A DNA stretch of 64,000 bases from Pseudomonas hormoni. GTDB lineage: Bacteria > Pseudomonadota > Gammaproteobacteria > Pseudomonadales > Pseudomonadaceae. A program made the position numbers and the translations under genes. Below, one piece after another: positions 43,840-53,206 of this stretch. The notes under the pieces are model-generated. The model saw nothing but the letters and a program-made list of their open reading frames with translations, was not told where the DNA came from and did not search any database. Every line of letters starts with the position of its first letter. The first letter of the stretch is position 1. The stretch lies in assembly GCF_018502625.1 (NCBI RefSeq), contig NZ_CP075566.1, forward strand, positions 3,954,001 to 4,018,000, given 5' to 3'.

Positions 43840-44826
43840 ATGACAGACAAATCCGTGCTTTCTCAAGATGCAGCAATACGCCGCGGCCTTGTAATGACAG
43901 GAATAGGCGTGGCCCTTGTGTCAATGTTACCCAAAGCGGCACAGGCACAAACTGCCTCGCCATCAAAATCTGAATCGGGATCTCATACCATGACATCCAA
44001 TACCATTACTACCACTGAAGGTGTGGTGCTTTATTACAAAGATTGGGGACCAAAAAACGGTCCAGTCGTGACGCTCAGCCATGGCTGGCCTCTCGATTCT
44101 GACAGCTGGGATGGGCAAGCTTTCTTTCTCGCATCCCAGGGCTTCCGAGTCGTCGCGCACGATCGCCGCGGGCATGGCCGTTCAAGCCAACCTTGGGACG
44201 GTAACGACATGGATCACTACGCGGATGACCTTGCGACTGTGATCAATACGCTGAATCTGAAAAACGTCACGATCATGGGTTTTTCCACCGGTGGTGGTGA
44301 AGTAGCGCGATATGTAGGCCGGCATGGCACCTCCCGCGTTGCAAAGATCTGTCTGATTTCGTCAGTACCTCCACTCATGCTGAAAACTCCTGCGAATCCG
44401 GGTGGATTGCCAATCGATGTATTCGATGGGATTCGCGCCGGGATGATCGCGGACCGCTCGCAACTGTTCAAAGATATCCCTGCGGGACCATTTTATGGAT
44501 TCAACCGGCCCGGGGCAAAAACCTCACAAGGCATGATTGATTCCTGGTGGAGACAGGGAATGGTCGGTGGTTTCAAAAACACATTCGATTCAATCAAAGC
44601 GTTTTCGGAAACAGACTTTACCGAAGACCTCAAAAAATTCGATAAACCGACGCTCATCGTCCATGGTGACGACGATCAGATTGTGCCTATCGATGCCGCT
44701 GGCAGAGCCTCCAAAAAGCTGGTCCCTAGCGCAACTCTCAAGGTATATGCGGGCGCGCCCCATGGTCTGACTGAGACCCACAGGGAACAACTCAACAAGG
44801 ATTTACTGGCATTCCTTCATAGCTGA
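43840..44826 (+). CDS. Tat-exported alpha/beta hydrolase, chloroperoxidase-like
   Basis: 328 residues with GGAG upstream. The N-terminus is a Tat signal: twin Arg in [12 protein letters not shown], a hydrophobic stretch and AQA before QTA. The hydrolase has [14 protein letters not shown] near the oxyanion hole, the nucleophile elbow GFSTGGGE, the acid in [10 protein letters not shown] and the catalytic His in APHGLTETH. Such cofactor-free haloperoxidase/esterases act on esters or peracids. It forms a probable operon with the isochorismatase-like gene 27 bases downstream. Confidence 0.9.
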   Translation: MTDKSVLSQDAAIRRGLVMTGIGVALVSMLPKAAQAQTASPSKSESGSHTMTSNTITTTEGVVLYYKDWGPKNGPVVTLSHGWPLDSDSWDGQAFFLASQGFRVVAHDRRGHGRSSQPWDGNDMDHYADDLATVINTLNLKNVTIMGFSTGGGEVARYVGRHGTSRVAKICLISSVPPLMLKTPANPGGLPIDVFDGIRAGMIADRSQLFKDIPAGPFYGFNRPGAKTSQGMIDSWWRQGMVGGFKNTFDSIKAFSETDFTEDLKKFDKPTLIVHGDDDQIVPIDAAGRASKKLVPSATLKVYAGAPHGLTETHREQLNKDLLAFLHS

Positions 44827-44853
44827 ACGTCGTAAACTATGTGGAGAGACATC

Positions 44854-45675
44854 ATGTCTGAGAAATTCCTACCAATCGGCAGACGCTCATTTGTCATGGG
44901 TGCAGCAGCGGCAGTGGCAGCAAGTGCTATTCCGTCCGCAATGGCTGCGGACAAACCCGCACAATCGAATCTAGAAAAATATGCTGCCCCAAAGAACCCC
45001 GCACTTCCGAAGTCGACGATGAAGCTCGACCTTTCGCGTACCGCTTTGGTGGTCATCGACCCGCAAATCGACTTCATGAGTCCGAAAGGTAAAGCCTGGC
45101 CGATGACGGGCGAAAGCGTGACGGAGCAGAATCTAGTCCCCAATCTCCTGCGCCTATTTAAAGCGGCCAAAGCAGCCAATATGACGGTCGCTATCTCGCC
45201 GCATTGGTACTGGGGAACGGACCATCACTGGAAAATTCAGGCCCCAGTCGAAGCCATGCAACACGATATGAAGCTCTTTGATGATCGCAAAAACGAGTTA
45301 GACGTGGCAGGTTTTGAGAATTCAGGAAGCGATTTCATGCCGGAGTTCAAACCTTACATCATGGACGGCAAGACGTTTCTCTGTTCGCCCCACAAACTAT
45401 ACGGCCCACAGGTTAACGACCTAAACCTACAGCTGCGTAAACAACTCGTCGATCAAGTCATCCTGACCGGCATGCTGGCGAACCTTTGCGTGGAATCTCA
45501 CATGCGTGAGCTGCTTGAACAGGGGTTCGAGGTCGCAGTGGTACGAGATGCCGTAGCGGGCCCTAAGCTTCCTGAGGGTGACGGGTACCTGGCAGCGATC
45601 ATCAACTACCGCTTTATGGCAAATGCCGTGTGGACTACCGATGAAGTGGTCGCAATGATGGAAGGCAAGTCTTAG
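44854..45675 (+). CDS. Tat-exported isochorismatase-family hydrolase
   Basis: 273 residues from the ATG at 44854, supported by GGAGAG. The Tat signal has GRRSFVMGAAAAVAASA and a cleavage site near AMA-AD. The cysteine hydrolase fold is shown by LVVIDPQIDFMS (catalytic Asp), and LTGMLANLCVESHMREL (nucleophilic Cys). Substrates of the family include isochorismate, nicotinamide and carbamoyl compounds; a periplasmic version is unusual. It ends 3 bases before the convergent large regulator. Confidence 0.9.
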   Translation: MSEKFLPIGRRSFVMGAAAAVAASAIPSAMAADKPAQSNLEKYAAPKNPALPKSTMKLDLSRTALVVIDPQIDFMSPKGKAWPMTGESVTEQNLVPNLLRLFKAAKAANMTVAISPHWYWGTDHHWKIQAPVEAMQHDMKLFDDRKNELDVAGFENSGSDFMPEFKPYIMDGKTFLCSPHKLYGPQVNDLNLQLRKQLVDQVILTGMLANLCVESHMRELLEQGFEVAVVRDAVAGPKLPEGDGYLAAIINYRFMANAVWTTDEVVAMMEGKS

Positions 45676-45678
45676 GTA

Positions 45679-48612
45679 TCAATCCTGCCACAGGGTTATG
45701 TTGAGCCCTGTGGCAGCATCTCCTAAATGGCACGTAGCACTCCGTAGACTCAACGATTCCAATAACAGTCTGGCTTCACGCATATCTTGGGTGTCATACC
45801 CCTCAGTAAACCTTCCAAAAACCGTATGAAGCAATTTTCCAGCCTCATTAATGCGGCCTTGCTTCAGATGCAGTCTGGTTAACGAAATGGCCGTCCGTAA
45901 TTCCCAAGCCAACGCAGATTGCCGCTCGGCGCATGCCAGAGAGCGGTTCAGATATTGCTCGGCTAGCTCAAAGTCTGGGTCCGGTCGAGCTGCATAGAGG
46001 TCCGCGGCGATTCGCAAGACTTCCGGGGTATCGAAGGTCTCTCCGATGTTTTCAATCATCTCCATTGCCCCGCAAACGATTTCCAACGCATTATCAAATC
46101 TACCTGTAGCGGCGAAACCCTCCGCGAGGCATCTGATAAACATGGTGGCCAGGACTTGATGATTCTCTACGCTTAACAAGCTCAGGCAACCATTCAACCG
46201 TTGAACACCAGCTTCAACGTTGCCTTGGGAATACAAAAGAATGCCTTCTAGGCCCAGCCCTACTGCCAGCTCTGGCTCGAAGGAATTGAGCTTAGCAGTC
46301 GAATTAAGCTGATCAATTGTCTGCCGGGCGGCACTCCAATCGCCTGTCCAGAGAAACACCGTGGACACGTAGATAAGTGCCAGGCAAATGGTTGCAGGAT
46401 GGCGCAGATGATTTGCACGATGGAGAGCTTGTCGACCGAGCTGAACTGCTTGATCCGGGTATCCGCGCAACCAAGAAATCCTAGCCAGAGATGACAACGC
46501 TCGAACACGATAGTCATAGCTAAACGAGAAGTCGTCCCCTACTGATTGCGAAAAATACAGATTCCAACCGGCACGAGAATCCTGCGCAGACGACTGATGT
46601 TGAATGGCATATTGATCAGCATCTCCCAGCATCCACTGCATCATGGCGATGCCTTTAGGATCTGTAATTTGATCACTCAGCGTCATTGCCTGAAGAGTCG
46701 AGAGTTGGAACTCTTGTTGCTCCGCACTCCACGTGAGAGTACTGCTTGAACCACCCAACAATCTGAGCTGACGAAGGGTGTCGCCCAGGTGCTCATCAAA
46801 TACTTTACTCATACCGCTGGCCGCATTCCCAGAATGGGGCTTTCCTAAAGCGAACATACTGGCGATTGCTACCGCTTCCTGCCAAACAGTTTCCTGAGGG
46901 AGACCATTGGGCTGGCAAACCCCGGCGGCGAGGGCTCGCCCACTCCAGCGACGACACTCATCTAGCATGGACAACCCTAAGAATAAAGGCGCTGAAGAGG
47001 CTGCAAGACGAATGCCAAGGGAAAGATTCCCTGACTCCGAAAAAGTCCAATCGAGCGTCGAACAGATGTTTCCTAGATACTCTATGTAACGTTGAATGCG
47101 CTCGTAATCTGGAAGCGCTTCTCCCTGCACATTGAGACGCTCAAGCAGTGAAACGAGGTAGATAGCATGGCGTTCAGTTGTCGAGTCAAACTCACCAGCG
47201 CCGTGTAATTTCTCAAGCGCGTAAGCCCGGGTCGTGTAGGGCAGCCTGTAGCACATCAAGCAATTATTGCTTTCGGCCAAGACCAACGACTTTGTCACCA
47301 ATCGTCCTATTGCATCGATAACCATCATCTCATGGCCTTGAGGAGCTACCACTTGAGTCGCAACCTCTAGGGAGAATTTGCCAGTCAAGACGGATAACCG
47401 GCGTAGCACCATAGCTTCGTTAGCGGATAAGAGATCGAAGCTCCAATCGATCATTGCGTTTAACGTTTGGTGCCGAGACATTGCATTGCGACGCCCTTCC
47501 CAAAATAGGCTAAATCGATTTTTGAGCAGTTCAGCGATGCCCTGAATTCCGTAGGCTGGAACCTGACCGGCGCCCAGTTCAATTGCTAGCGCTATGCCGT
47601 CGAGTTTTCGACAGATGTGAGCCACCACTCGAGCATCGTTATCGCTGAGGGCAAACGCACTTTGATTATGAGCAACACGTTCAACGAACAATTGCACGGC
47701 CGAGAATGTCATGGCATCGACGGCTGTCAGATCAGCTTGCTCGGGCGGACAGGCCAGAGAGCCCAAGCGGTAAATATGTTCGCCCTCCGCTCGTAATGGT
47801 TCTCGGCTGGTAACCAAAATGTGAGTGTGTTCTGCCTGCCCAAAGAGCGTTTCTGCCAAGCAAGTGACTGCATCGATTACATGGTCACAGCTATCAAACA
47901 CGACCAACAGACGCATGTCTCGTATGAGGCCCACTAACGTTTGCAGTGGCTCGGCTTCTTGGTACTGCACACCTACCGCCGCCGCGAGAGTTCCAGGCAG
48001 CATACTGGAATCAGTAATTGCGCTCAGATCCAGGAAGATAACCATGCCTTCAAATTGCGATCTGAAATGGTGAGCAACCGCTATTGCTACGGTTGTTTTA
48101 CCCATCCCTCCGAGACCGCTAATAGTGACGAAACGGTGTTGCTTTATTAGGTCCGAGATCTCCTTCACGGTGTCGTCACGACCTACCATTCGCACCAGGC
48201 GTGGAGGTAACTCGCCAGCCGGAATCGACTGAGTCGTGGCTGCATTTTCAACATCGAGGGGAGCAAGTGTAACGGGGGCCACAAAGCTATAACCGTGGCC
48301 CGGAATATTAACGACATAGCTCGTACTTGTTTCTGGGCACGCCAAAGCTTTGCGTAATGCATAAACATGTACACGTATGCAGCTGTCATCCACTACTACG
48401 CCCTTCCACACCATCTGAACGAGGTCGCGGGTGGTGATCACGTCACCAGCGTGGGCGACGAGAGCGATGAGCACGTCTAAAGCTCGGCTACCCAACTCGA
48501 CTTGCTGTCCGTTCCTAAGCAGCCGTCTCTTTGACGGAAACAGTTGGAATTGACCGAACCTGATGGCGCAAGAATTCTGCATTTCTGTAGAGTTTTTCAT
48601 GGGATTGATCAT
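45679..48612 (-). CDS. Winged-helix regulator with NB-ARC ATPase and TPR-like region
   Basis: About 977 residues from the ATG at 48612 (a second ATG lies at 48600). Residues about 15-110 are an OmpR/PhoB-type winged helix (RFGQFQLFPSKRRLLRNGQQ, DLVQMVWKG, NIPGHGYSFVAP). About 150-450 form a STAND/NB-ARC NTPase: Walker A GLGGMGKTT, LVVFDSCDH as Walker B, then LVTSREPLRAEGE. The remaining 450 residues are helical and fit TPR repeats. Such proteins switch from inhibited to active oligomers on ligand binding. It lies opposite the Tat-exported hydrolase operon. Confidence 0.9.
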   Translation of the reverse strand: MINPMKNSTEMQNSCAIRFGQFQLFPSKRRLLRNGQQVELGSRALDVLIALVAHAGDVITTRDLVQMVWKGVVVDDSCIRVHVYALRKALACPETSTSYVVNIPGHGYSFVAPVTLAPLDVENAATTQSIPAGELPPRLVRMVGRDDTVKEISDLIKQHRFVTISGLGGMGKTTVAIAVAHHFRSQFEGMVIFLDLSAITDSSMLPGTLAAAVGVQYQEAEPLQTLVGLIRDMRLLVVFDSCDHVIDAVTCLAETLFGQAEHTHILVTSREPLRAEGEHIYRLGSLACPPEQADLTAVDAMTFSAVQLFVERVAHNQSAFALSDNDARVVAHICRKLDGIALAIELGAGQVPAYGIQGIAELLKNRFSLFWEGRRNAMSRHQTLNAMIDWSFDLLSANEAMVLRRLSVLTGKFSLEVATQVVAPQGHEMMVIDAIGRLVTKSLVLAESNNCLMCYRLPYTTRAYALEKLHGAGEFDSTTERHAIYLVSLLERLNVQGEALPDYERIQRYIEYLGNICSTLDWTFSESGNLSLGIRLAASSAPLFLGLSMLDECRRWSGRALAAGVCQPNGLPQETVWQEAVAIASMFALGKPHSGNAASGMSKVFDEHLGDTLRQLRLLGGSSSTLTWSAEQQEFQLSTLQAMTLSDQITDPKGIAMMQWMLGDADQYAIQHQSSAQDSRAGWNLYFSQSVGDDFSFSYDYRVRALSSLARISWLRGYPDQAVQLGRQALHRANHLRHPATICLALIYVSTVFLWTGDWSAARQTIDQLNSTAKLNSFEPELAVGLGLEGILLYSQGNVEAGVQRLNGCLSLLSVENHQVLATMFIRCLAEGFAATGRFDNALEIVCGAMEMIENIGETFDTPEVLRIAADLYAARPDPDFELAEQYLNRSLACAERQSALAWELRTAISLTRLHLKQGRINEAGKLLHTVFGRFTEGYDTQDMREARLLLESLSLRSATCHLGDAATGLNITLWQD
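45685..45716. terminator. Hairpin shared by convergent genes
   Basis: CTGCCACAGGG and CCCTGTGGCAG form a perfect 11-bp stem with a 10-base loop. It begins 10 bases after the isochorismatase stop and lies inside the last codons of the convergent regulator gene. It could end transcripts from both sides; no long T-run follows. Confidence 0.55.
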
Positions 48613-48922
48613 GATTCGCAGCCCCACGCGCAGAGGCACGAAAAGCCGAAATCTAACGACGGAACGATTGCGATAACACCTGAGGCTTTGGTCATGATGG
48701 TCACTGGCGACGAATGAACGAACATGGGCAACTCATTCTGTAGCTTCCGTGACTCCAGTTCTAAGCGCGCCTTTTTTAGGTCCATCGATGCAAACTTCCC
48801 ACGGTGCAGTGTAGGCATGGCACAGCATTCGAGCGGCGGTTGACTCACATTCTCGGACGATCGGGGCTGAGCTGTTACCGCCAGCCCCAATCGCAGGGTA
48901 CAGATGCGCTTTTTCTGCTCCT
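48613..48922. other. Intergenic region between the NB-ARC regulator and DUF2790 gene
   Basis: About 310 bases. No supported gene. It should carry the promoter of the large regulator; a run of nine C near 48941-48950 is notable but unexplained. Confidence 0.35.
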
Positions 48923-49156
48923 TCAATTGGTCTGGCACCCCCCCCCTTCCTCCATGTACGTTGCAACACGCCGCGCCCCCAGGGAGTCTTGATAAACCAT
49001 TTCAACAGGCACGACCCCACATGCGAACCTAATGTCTGTAACGCTGATTATTTTTGCCACATCCGTAGGTACACCAGTGCGGGCTGTCTGCACATCATTG
49101 GCGGCAAACGCGCTACTGGCAGCAATGGTCAAGAATAGAGTAATCATAAATTTCAT
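48923..49156 (-). CDS. DUF2790 secreted small protein, isolated copy
   Basis: 77 residues with GAGAGGAA upstream. The signal peptide MKFMITLFLTIAASSAFA precedes AND. The mature part has GVPTDVAKIISVTDI, cysteines in RFACGVV and GGGCQT and VEMVYQDSLGARRVATY. It is the third DUF2790 protein of the window and the most diverged. It stands alone. Function unknown. Confidence 0.8.
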   Translation of the reverse strand: MKFMITLFLTIAASSAFAANDVQTARTGVPTDVAKIISVTDIRFACGVVPVEMVYQDSLGARRVATYMEEGGGCQTN

Positions 49157-49840
49157 GGCATTTCCTCTCGTAAGGTTGGGCGGTTCTAGCCAGTCGCTCG
49201 CGAAGGCATTGGTGCGTCTGCTGCTCCATCAATCAGAGAAAGCTCCACACGTACCTCTTCGAGCATTAAGTGGCCGCCACAAGGCAAGAAGGCCAAACCT
49301 GAATCGGCATCAATGAGAACAAAGACCCTAGGCGTGGTGATCATTACGCTCAAAGTTACGAGAGACATATCAAAGGCTACTGCACCACCGAGCCAGTCGG
49401 CACATCGAAGTCGGCTTGCAAATCACAGACATCCCGAAATCAAGATTCGATTAATCCCTACGCGGGAAGTAGCCATAGGTGATATGAAAGTCTGCTAAGC
49501 TCACTTATCACTCTCAATTCACCTTCACATATCAGATTAGCTTTGTATTTTGTGAACGATCAGGAATGTACAACCTGGACGTACAATTCGCGACAAAAGG
49601 TATAGTTTTCCGATCCTCTGCGGCGTTACTAACGTGATTACTCCATACCGCGAAATAATTGCCGAGGTTCATATCACTAGTTGGTGCTACGAGCGAGACA
49701 TGCACATTACAGTACAGCAAGCGAAATAACTGACACCAATTATTTTGAAAAAATTAGCACTACAGATTAGTGAGCAGATTCATCAAGGCATGAAAACAAT
49801 ATTCATTAAAAACTTCAGCCTTAATTTATTGATTTAGAAT
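49157..49840. other. Long region without a supported gene
   Basis: About 680 bases. A leftward frame at 49186-49368 encodes CGGHLMLEEVRVELSLID but has no ribosome site or known family. The right part (49500-49840) is A+T-rich and gene-free. The AhpD-like gene's terminator lies at its end. Confidence 0.4.
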
Positions 49841-49871
49841 AAAAAACCCCGACACACTAAAGTATTCGGGG
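49841..49871 (-). terminator. Intrinsic terminator of the AhpD-like gene
   Basis: On the minus strand CCCCGA and TCGGGG form a 6-bp stem, followed directly by six T. It lies about 20 bases after the stop at 49891. Confidence 0.8.
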
Positions 49872-49890
49872 CGATTTACGATTTAGCATG

Positions 49891-50232
49891 CTATTTTTTC
49901 AATGTGTCATACGCTTCAAGGGTGCGCAGTGAGTAGATATACGCAGCACCGGCGTTCATCTGGACCGCGGTAGCCAAGGTCGCGGCAATTTCTTCACGAG
50001 TCGCGCCAGCCTTAATTGCCTCATCGGTGTGAGCACCAATACAGCCATCGCAACGCGTAGTGACAGCGACGGCAATCGAAATCAGTTCGCGCGTCTTGGC
50101 ATCCAGAACGTTGTGTTCAGAGGAGGCCTCGGCGAGGGCCATATAGGCCTTGACCATCTTTGGATTACTTTTGCCCAGCGATCCAAAGGCTTTTTGGATG
50201 GTAGGCAGCATTTCAGACCAGTTTACGAACAT
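49891..50232 (-). CDS. Carboxymuconolactone decarboxylase/AhpD-like protein
   Basis: 113 residues with AGGAG upstream. RELISIAVAVTTRCDGCIGAHTDEA holds the AhpD CxxC plus His that reduces peroxides or reacts with partners. AGATREEIAATLATAVQMNAG is the usual second half. It is a small all-helical protein forming oligomers. It is divergent from a frameshifted AraC regulator, a common arrangement for regulation, which would now be lost. Confidence 0.9.
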   Translation of the reverse strand: MFVNWSEMLPTIQKAFGSLGKSNPKMVKAYMALAEASSEHNVLDAKTRELISIAVAVTTRCDGCIGAHTDEAIKAGATREEIAATLATAVQMNAGAAYIYSLRTLEAYDTLKK

Positions 50233-50345
50233 TGATTAAGCTCCTGAGCGGGGTTGGGTTGTACTGTTTCGACACGCTCAGTTTTCTACAAGGACGAGGT
50301 TCACGTTTGTTCGATCGGCTCACTTTTTGTCGCGAGCAACTCAAA

Positions 50346-51238
50346 ATGAATTCGATAGAAAAGCTCATCAGTTTGGCCAACGTACGTGGAAGTCTCAATT
50401 TGCGCTGTCAATTTGAGGGCGATTGGGCCCGCGAGCATGAACAGGAACCACTGGGAAAAGCGCCTTATCACATCGTTTTAGTCGGAGAATGTCGCGTCGA
50501 TTTCCCCAACGGCAAAAGTGTGCCAATGCGCGCGGGCAACATTTTGCTCCTACCAACAGGGCTCCCCATGTGATGCTCAGCTTGGGCAACACCGCGGCGC
50601 CGACATCGCCGAGAATCACTAATGGAGGTGCCGTCCCCACCTATCGCATTGGTGGACCTAGTAGCGACTTCGATATGCTCTGCGGCAGCTTCCACTTCAA
50701 CCGTACTTCTCTGCTTTTCGCAGCGCTGCCTAGTTATTTGGTGATACCCACTGCTTGTGGGCCGCTATCAGCATTGGTTGAGATGCTGCGCAGTGAAGCT
50801 GAAGGCCAGGAAATCTGCTCCAGTTTCATGCTCGATGCACTGTCTCAAGCGTTGTTCACCCTTGTCCTGAGAGCACATCTCACAAGTGATGGTCATACCA
50901 CCGGTTCATTGGCTTTGCTTAATGACAAACGGCTCTGCCGCGCATGGCAAGCGATGCTAGCCGACCCACCGTTCGAGTGGACAATTGAGTGTCTTGCCGA
51001 ATTAGCGAGCATGTCACGAGCGACTTTTGTTCGCACGTTTGTGCGGATCGCCGGCGCGGCGCCATGGGCTCTGTTGACCCAAGTAAGAATGGAGTTAGCG
51101 ATCAATTTACTGCGTCTCTCTCACCTAGGATTGAGTGACATTGCAGTAAGCGTTGGGTATCAATCGCAATCGGCGTTCAGCAAAAAATTCAAGGAGTTTT
51201 ATGGGGAGGCACCTGCAAAGGTGCGGCGCGAAATTTAG
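50346..51238 (+). pseudogene. AraC-family regulator with a frameshift
   Basis: The first frame begins MNSIEKLISLANVRGSLN and continues through LVGECRVDFPNGKSV, the cupin-like AraC_binding domain, to LLLPTG. The match continues in another frame from APHVMLSLGNTAA to the C-terminal AraC helix-turn-helices (LAELASMSRATFVRTFVRIAG, then DIAVSVGYQSQSAFSKKF). The shift is at the G-run 50559-50561, as if one G of four were lost. Real inactivation or sequencing error; the domain order is otherwise complete. Confidence 0.85.
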
Positions 51239-51282
51239 CTTCCCCATATCTCAACCAGTCGGGCCAAAGTCTTGCGTTGGTC

Positions 51283-51690
51283 CTAATGGATACGTGCTGC
51301 CTGCGATACAGCAAAAGTATCCTCTAGCATTCGAAAGCTAGTGATCAACCTATCGCTGATCTCCAGCACAAGGACGAACGACGTTTCAATGAGTTTTCCA
51401 GTGGCATTGACCCGCGATGCGAGCGTACCTAGGATCATTGCACGATGATCATTCGCCAAAATATCCTGGATAACCAGACTCTCGCTTGTAAGCAGAGCCG
51501 CAGTGTCTCTCACGAAATTTACTATTGCCTCTTTGCCTTGGTGCTTACCCAGCCAAGGTAATGCCCCTACGTCACCCGCAACCTCCCACTCCGCATTCTC
51601 AGCGAATTGGAGCGCAAGCGCTTGAGCGTCGCCGCTGGCCAGCTTCTGCAAAAAAAAATGAGCGAATTCTAAGTTGGTTTGCCCGTTCAT
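51283..51690 (-). CDS. NTF2-like (SnoaL) superfamily protein
   Basis: 135 residues. FAHFFLQKLASGDAQALALQFAE, then NAEWEVAG and GKHQGKEAIVNFVRDTA, are the helix and strand pattern of the SnoaL-like fold. SFVLVLEISDRLITSFRMLED is the C-terminal strand part. The fold forms a pocket for small molecules; no catalytic residues can be named. It is close to another NTF2-like gene upstream on the same strand. Confidence 0.8.
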   Translation of the reverse strand: MNGQTNLEFAHFFLQKLASGDAQALALQFAENAEWEVAGDVGALPWLGKHQGKEAIVNFVRDTAALLTSESLVIQDILANDHRAMILGTLASRVNATGKLIETSFVLVLEISDRLITSFRMLEDTFAVSQAARIH

Positions 51691-51786
51691 CGTCTTTAGA
51701 CCCTAATTGACTACTCTACTTTCTTCTCGAACAACCACTTAGCTCTGTAGCAATACTCACATCACTAGTTGCGTACACAGTGGCGC

Positions 51787-52212
51787 TCATCCCCAGTAAA
51801 ACCTATCATCATCTTCACCTAAAAAATCAGGATCGACGTAAATATGCAGACGTGAAATTAAAGTCCCTGTGAATTCGAAAACATTACAAAACCTTCCTTC
51901 GGACCGCCCATCAACCGGCCAGTTTTCTCCATTCTTCGCCACACCACTCTCGGTGCCCTCTACAACTACTATTCGCCCACTTGCAATGTAGTTATAGGTA
52001 TCAATATCGTGTTTCAGGCTATTAAGCTTGCTCATCAGCCCTTGAACAAACGCGACGACTTGTTCCTTTCCTGTGCGAGTACCAAATTTTGGAAAAAACA
52101 GCTGAACATCGTCACTGAATAGATCTAGGATAGATGGATCACCAGCATCAGCCTTACCAAAGTAGAGCTTGGTAATATCAATCAGCTCTTTACTATCATT
52201 TACATTTGTCAT
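51787..52212 (-). CDS. NTF2-like (SnoaL) superfamily protein
   Basis: 141 residues from the ATG at 52212. KLYFGKADAGDPSILDLFSDD, then VQLFFPKFGTRTGKEQVVAF and RLHIYVDPDFLGEDDD, fit the SnoaL-like fold. It is distinct from the neighbour at 51283. The two may act on related ligands. It follows the SDR gene on the same strand, separated by about 140 bases. Confidence 0.8.
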   Translation of the reverse strand: MTNVNDSKELIDITKLYFGKADAGDPSILDLFSDDVQLFFPKFGTRTGKEQVVAFVQGLMSKLNSLKHDIDTYNYIASGRIVVVEGTESGVAKNGENWPVDGRSEGRFCNVFEFTGTLISRLHIYVDPDFLGEDDDRFYWG

Positions 52213-52351
52213 CTCAGCACCCGAATAGGTTATTTGCAGCATAAGATCATCGTAGACAGACTTCCTAGATAATCAAATCTTCCACCATAACCCTGTCGAT
52301 CTAAATTACATAAATACTGGGAAAACTTGCGTTTTCCCAGTCTTCACACAA

Positions 52352-53107
52352 TCAGATCTGTGCAATACCGCCATCTACGAACAATTCACTGCCGTTCACG
52401 AAGCTTGAATCATCGGATGCCAGGAATACAGCCGCTTTGGCAATCTCATCAGGATCGCCAACACGGCCCATTGGAATCAACGAAGCGAAGTGGTCCAGCA
52501 TGCCTTGTTGATGCGCTTCATCCGGACCAGCGAGACCAACGAGACCTGGGGTCTTGATCGGGCCAGGGGTAAGGCAATTCACGCGAATGTCTTGGCCTTT
52601 CAAGTCAAGAATCCAATTGCGTGCGAACGATCGAACAGCAGCCTTCGAAGCTGCATAGACACTGAAATCTGGAGTGCCGCCGCTAGCCGCGGTCGATCCG
52701 GTCAGAATCACCGAAGCGCCCTTTGACAAAAGTGGCAGCGATTTTTGTACTGTGAAGAGCACTCCTTTCACGTTTCGGTCGAACGTATCATCGAAATGAT
52801 CTTCGGTGATGTCTTTCAAATTGCGCAGCTCACCGCCGCCGGCGTTTACGAACAGCACGTCGACCCGACCATGCTGAGCTTTCACTTCATTGAACAGTTC
52901 GTCCAATTCTTCTAGCTTCGTGGAATCAACGCGTACAGCGGTCGCGTTATTACCGATGGCCAGCGCAGCAGCGTCTAGCTCAGCTTGACGCCGACCCGTG
53001 ATGTATACGTGAGCGCCTTCCTTAGCGAAGCGGATGGCAGTGGCCAAACCGATACCAGTGGACCCACCAGTGACAATGGCAACTTTGCCTTCGAGCTTGC
53101 GTGACAT
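52352..53107 (-). CDS. Classical SDR family oxidoreductase
   Basis: 251 residues from the ATG at 53107, supported by GAGGA. TGGSTGIGLATA is the cofactor motif, with TGRRQ next to it favouring NADPH. NAGGG, the catalytic Ser in LTGSTAASGG and Y-x-x-x-K in YAASKAAV complete the active site. PGPIKTPGL is the usual loop. It reduces or oxidises a carbonyl or alcohol; substrate unknown. It is divergent from a LysR gene and probably controlled by it. Confidence 0.92.
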   Translation of the reverse strand: MSRKLEGKVAIVTGGSTGIGLATAIRFAKEGAHVYITGRRQAELDAAALAIGNNATAVRVDSTKLEELDELFNEVKAQHGRVDVLFVNAGGGELRNLKDITEDHFDDTFDRNVKGVLFTVQKSLPLLSKGASVILTGSTAASGGTPDFSVYAASKAAVRSFARNWILDLKGQDIRVNCLTPGPIKTPGLVGLAGPDEAHQQGMLDHFASLIPMGRVGDPDEIAKAAVFLASDDSSFVNGSELFVDGGIAQI

Positions 53108-53206
53108 TCGATGTTCCTCAGAAAAGCGCAAAAAAGCGCATGCCCAAAGAATATCGACGAACCCTACCTTTCCAAATAGAATTGATTGCAAACCATCGTT
53201 GCAGAA

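Noticed and set aside
49186..49368. Leftward frame upstream of the isolated DUF2790 gene
   Set aside because: The protein looks partly plausible but has no ribosome site and no known relatives that I can name.
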